DNA of 32,530 nt, taken from Candidatus Gastranaerophilales bacterium. GTDB taxonomy: Bacteria; Cyanobacteriota; Vampirovibrionia; Gastranaerophilales; Gastranaerophilaceae. Below the pieces are notes generated by a model. That model had not been told where the DNA came from, searched no databases, and saw nothing but the letters and a program-made list of their open reading frames with translations. The DNA lies in the NCBI GenBank assembly GCA_944324215.1, contig CALUVP010000115.1, positions 1-32,530 on the forward strand. The letters run 5' to 3'. This document shows, piece after piece, positions 29,980-32,530 of the stretch (positions within the stretch are counted from its first letter, which is position 1; each line of letters begins with the position of its first letter). The position numbers were made by a program, and so were the translations under genes.

Positions 29980-30008
29980 AAAGGGTAGCTTATTATAAGC
30001 TACCCTTT
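29980..30008 (-). terminator. Terminator after groEL
   Basis: A perfect 13-bp stem, AAAGGGTAGCTTA (29980-29992) with TAAGCTACCCTTT (29996-30008), around the loop TTA. The T-run after it on the minus strand is short. Its position 33 bp after the groEL stop supports termination. Confidence 0.8.
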
Positions 30009-30040
30009 CTATAACGGAAATTTTGGTTGTGAATGACGGG

Positions 30041-31693
<1,653 letters not shown>

Positions 31694-31715
31694 TTATATT
31701 CTCCTTTTCTAAAAT

Positions 31716-32003
31716 TTACTCAACTATTGCAAGAGCATCTTTTATTGACAAAATCTTATACTCTACTCCGTCCATTTTTACATCTGTTCCGGCATATTTA
31801 GCGTATAAAATAACATCTCCCACTTTTACATCCATTGGTTCTCTTTCACCACTTTCATTAATTTTGCCTTCACCAACAGCAACAACTTCACCCTTTTGAG
31901 GTTTTTCTTTTGCACTGTCAGGAATAAATATTCCTCCTGAAGTTTGCTCTGTATCTTCTATTACCTTGATAACAATTCTGTCTTGTAATGGTTTTAATGC
32001 CAT
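31716..32003 (-). CDS. groES: 10-kDa co-chaperonin GroES
   Basis: GroES is the heptameric lid of GroEL. The 95-residue product begins [14 protein letters not shown], has the mobile loop ([18 protein letters not shown]) and the roof and closing strands ([16 protein letters not shown]). The start has a strong AGGAGG site seven to eight bases upstream. A weak promoter candidate on the minus strand is TTAATA (32059-32064), 18 bp, TATAAA (32035-32040). I searched the 142-bp divergent region by eye for the CIRCE operator (TTAGCACTC / GAGTGCTAA) and did not see it, so HrcA control is not evident. Confidence 0.98.
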   Translation of the reverse strand: MALKPLQDRIVIKVIEDTEQTSGGIFIPDSAKEKPQKGEVVAVGEGKINESGEREPMDVKVGDVILYAKYAGTDVKMDGVEYKILSIKDALAIVE

Positions 32004-32107
32004 AATATAATCCTCCTATCTACTAACATCTATATTTATATAATGATTTTCAAGTTTTTATTAAAAAATTAAGGAAATTTTAATATTTCATTATTTTTAA
32101 GTTTTTA

Positions 32108-32136
32108 TTGATAACATCTGTAATTTCTTGTATACT
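32108..32136 (+). promoter_or_regulatory. Promoter of the GH57 gene, giving a near-leaderless mRNA
   Basis: TTGATA (32108-32113), exactly 17 bp, TATACT (32131-32136). The ATG at 32146 lies about three bases after the expected start point, and there is no Shine-Dalgarno sequence; the preceding ATG at 32142 hits a stop two codons on. Confidence 0.75.
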
Positions 32137-32145
32137 CATTTATGT

Positions 32146-32530
32146 ATGAATAAGCGTTTAAAGAAACTTTCACTTGCCATTTATTGGCATATGCATCAAC
32201 CGGTTTATGAACTTGAAGGCACATACCTTATGCCTTGGGTTAGATTGCACGCGGTTAAAGACTATTTGGATATGGTTCTTATTCTGGAAAAATTTCCAAA
32301 ATTAAAACTGAATTTTAATATCGTACCAGCTTTATTAGATGCCATTATTGATTATTCTGAAGCTGGTTATCATGATATTCATTCCGAGTTAACGGTATCT
32401 GAAACCGAAAATCTTACTGATGAAGAAAAAGCGTTTATTATTAACAACTTTTTTAGCTCTAAATATGAAACTATGATTTATAGGAGTGAAACTTATAAAA
32501 ATCTCTTCCAAAAAAGATTTGCAAAAGACA
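32146..32530 (+). CDS. Glycoside hydrolase family 57 protein, 5' part only
   Basis: The first 128 codons of a GH57 enzyme; the rest lies beyond the window. It begins after a few basic residues with LAIYWHMHQPVYELEGTYLM, including the conserved HQPxY segment at the start of the family's catalytic barrel. This is followed by MPWVRLHAVKDYLDMVLILE and LKLNFNIVPALLDAI, also typical. GH57 members include alpha-amylases, amylopullulanases, 4-alpha-glucanotransferases and branching enzymes, acting on glycogen-like polymers; the catalytic residues are not in the visible part, so the activity cannot be named. It would fit with the GT5-like synthase at 2697-5354 in alpha-glucan metabolism, though the genes are far apart. 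It is divergent from groES. Confidence 0.88.
   Translation, partial: MNKRLKKLSLAIYWHMHQPVYELEGTYLMPWVRLHAVKDYLDMVLILEKFPKLKLNFNIVPALLDAIIDYSEAGYHDIHSELTVSETENLTDEEKAFIINNFFSSKYETMIYRSETYKNLFQKRFAKD

Overview
The window is AT-rich chromosomal DNA from a Gram-negative-type (diderm) bacterium. It carries the L- and P-ring flagellar genes flgH and flgI, a Kdo transferase (waaA) and plsY. Several proteins share a short N-terminal motif of the form [IL]-[SG]-F-K-[GS]. That motif, the gene families and the base composition remind me of gut Gastranaerophilales/Melainabacteria (non-photosynthetic Cyanobacteriota). This placement is an inference from family resemblance; I ran no search.

Layout from left to right. 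(1) 1-2403, minus strand: the 5' two thirds of glmS, a 100-aa tail-anchored-like protein and a GNAT-like protein. (2) 2697-6575: a large diverged glycogen-synthase-like (GT5) protein with a C-terminal hydrophobic segment, a metallo-beta-lactamase-fold hydrolase, a 73-aa hypothetical on the opposite strand and a small HTH protein. (3) 6572-8024, minus: pflA and plsY. (4) 8054-10898: a P-loop/TPR (STAND-like) protein overlapping rsmG. (5) 10885-12885, minus: waaA and a DxD glycosyltransferase under their own strong promoter. (6) 13077-22299, minus: a flagellar cluster in the order slt-flgF-flgG-flgA, then a 575-bp repeat-filled gap, then flgI-flgJ(rod domain)-hypothetical-flgH-flgN-flgK-flgL and a terminator. 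(7) 22471-28253: a TPR protein, an Orn/Lys/Arg decarboxylase-family enzyme, alaS and a divergent pair of small XRE regulators. (8) 28256-32003, minus: a 501-aa membrane protein with the FKG motif, then groES-groEL. (9) 32146 to the end: the start of a GH57 glycoside hydrolase.

How the genes fit together. The flagellar genes cover the distal and proximal rod (flgG, flgF), rod assembly through the wall (rod-binding FlgJ plus a separate transglycosylase), the P and L rings (flgA, flgI, flgH), and the hook-filament junction (flgK, flgL) with its chaperone flgN. Hook, export, motor and filament genes are not in the window. The GT5-like and GH57 genes suggest alpha-glucan metabolism. glmS, waaA and plsY serve the cell envelope.

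The most notable signals are: four plus-strand genes whose best sigma70-type promoter places the transcription start at or within about 3 nt of the ATG (probable leaderless mRNAs); the shared FKG motif; a GT5-like protein lacking two expected active-site residues; a repeat array with compensatory base changes and G-quadruplex motifs; a Cys/His-rich insertion in alaS; a conserved element upstream of flgI and slt; and a bidirectional terminator whose loop holds both stop codons.
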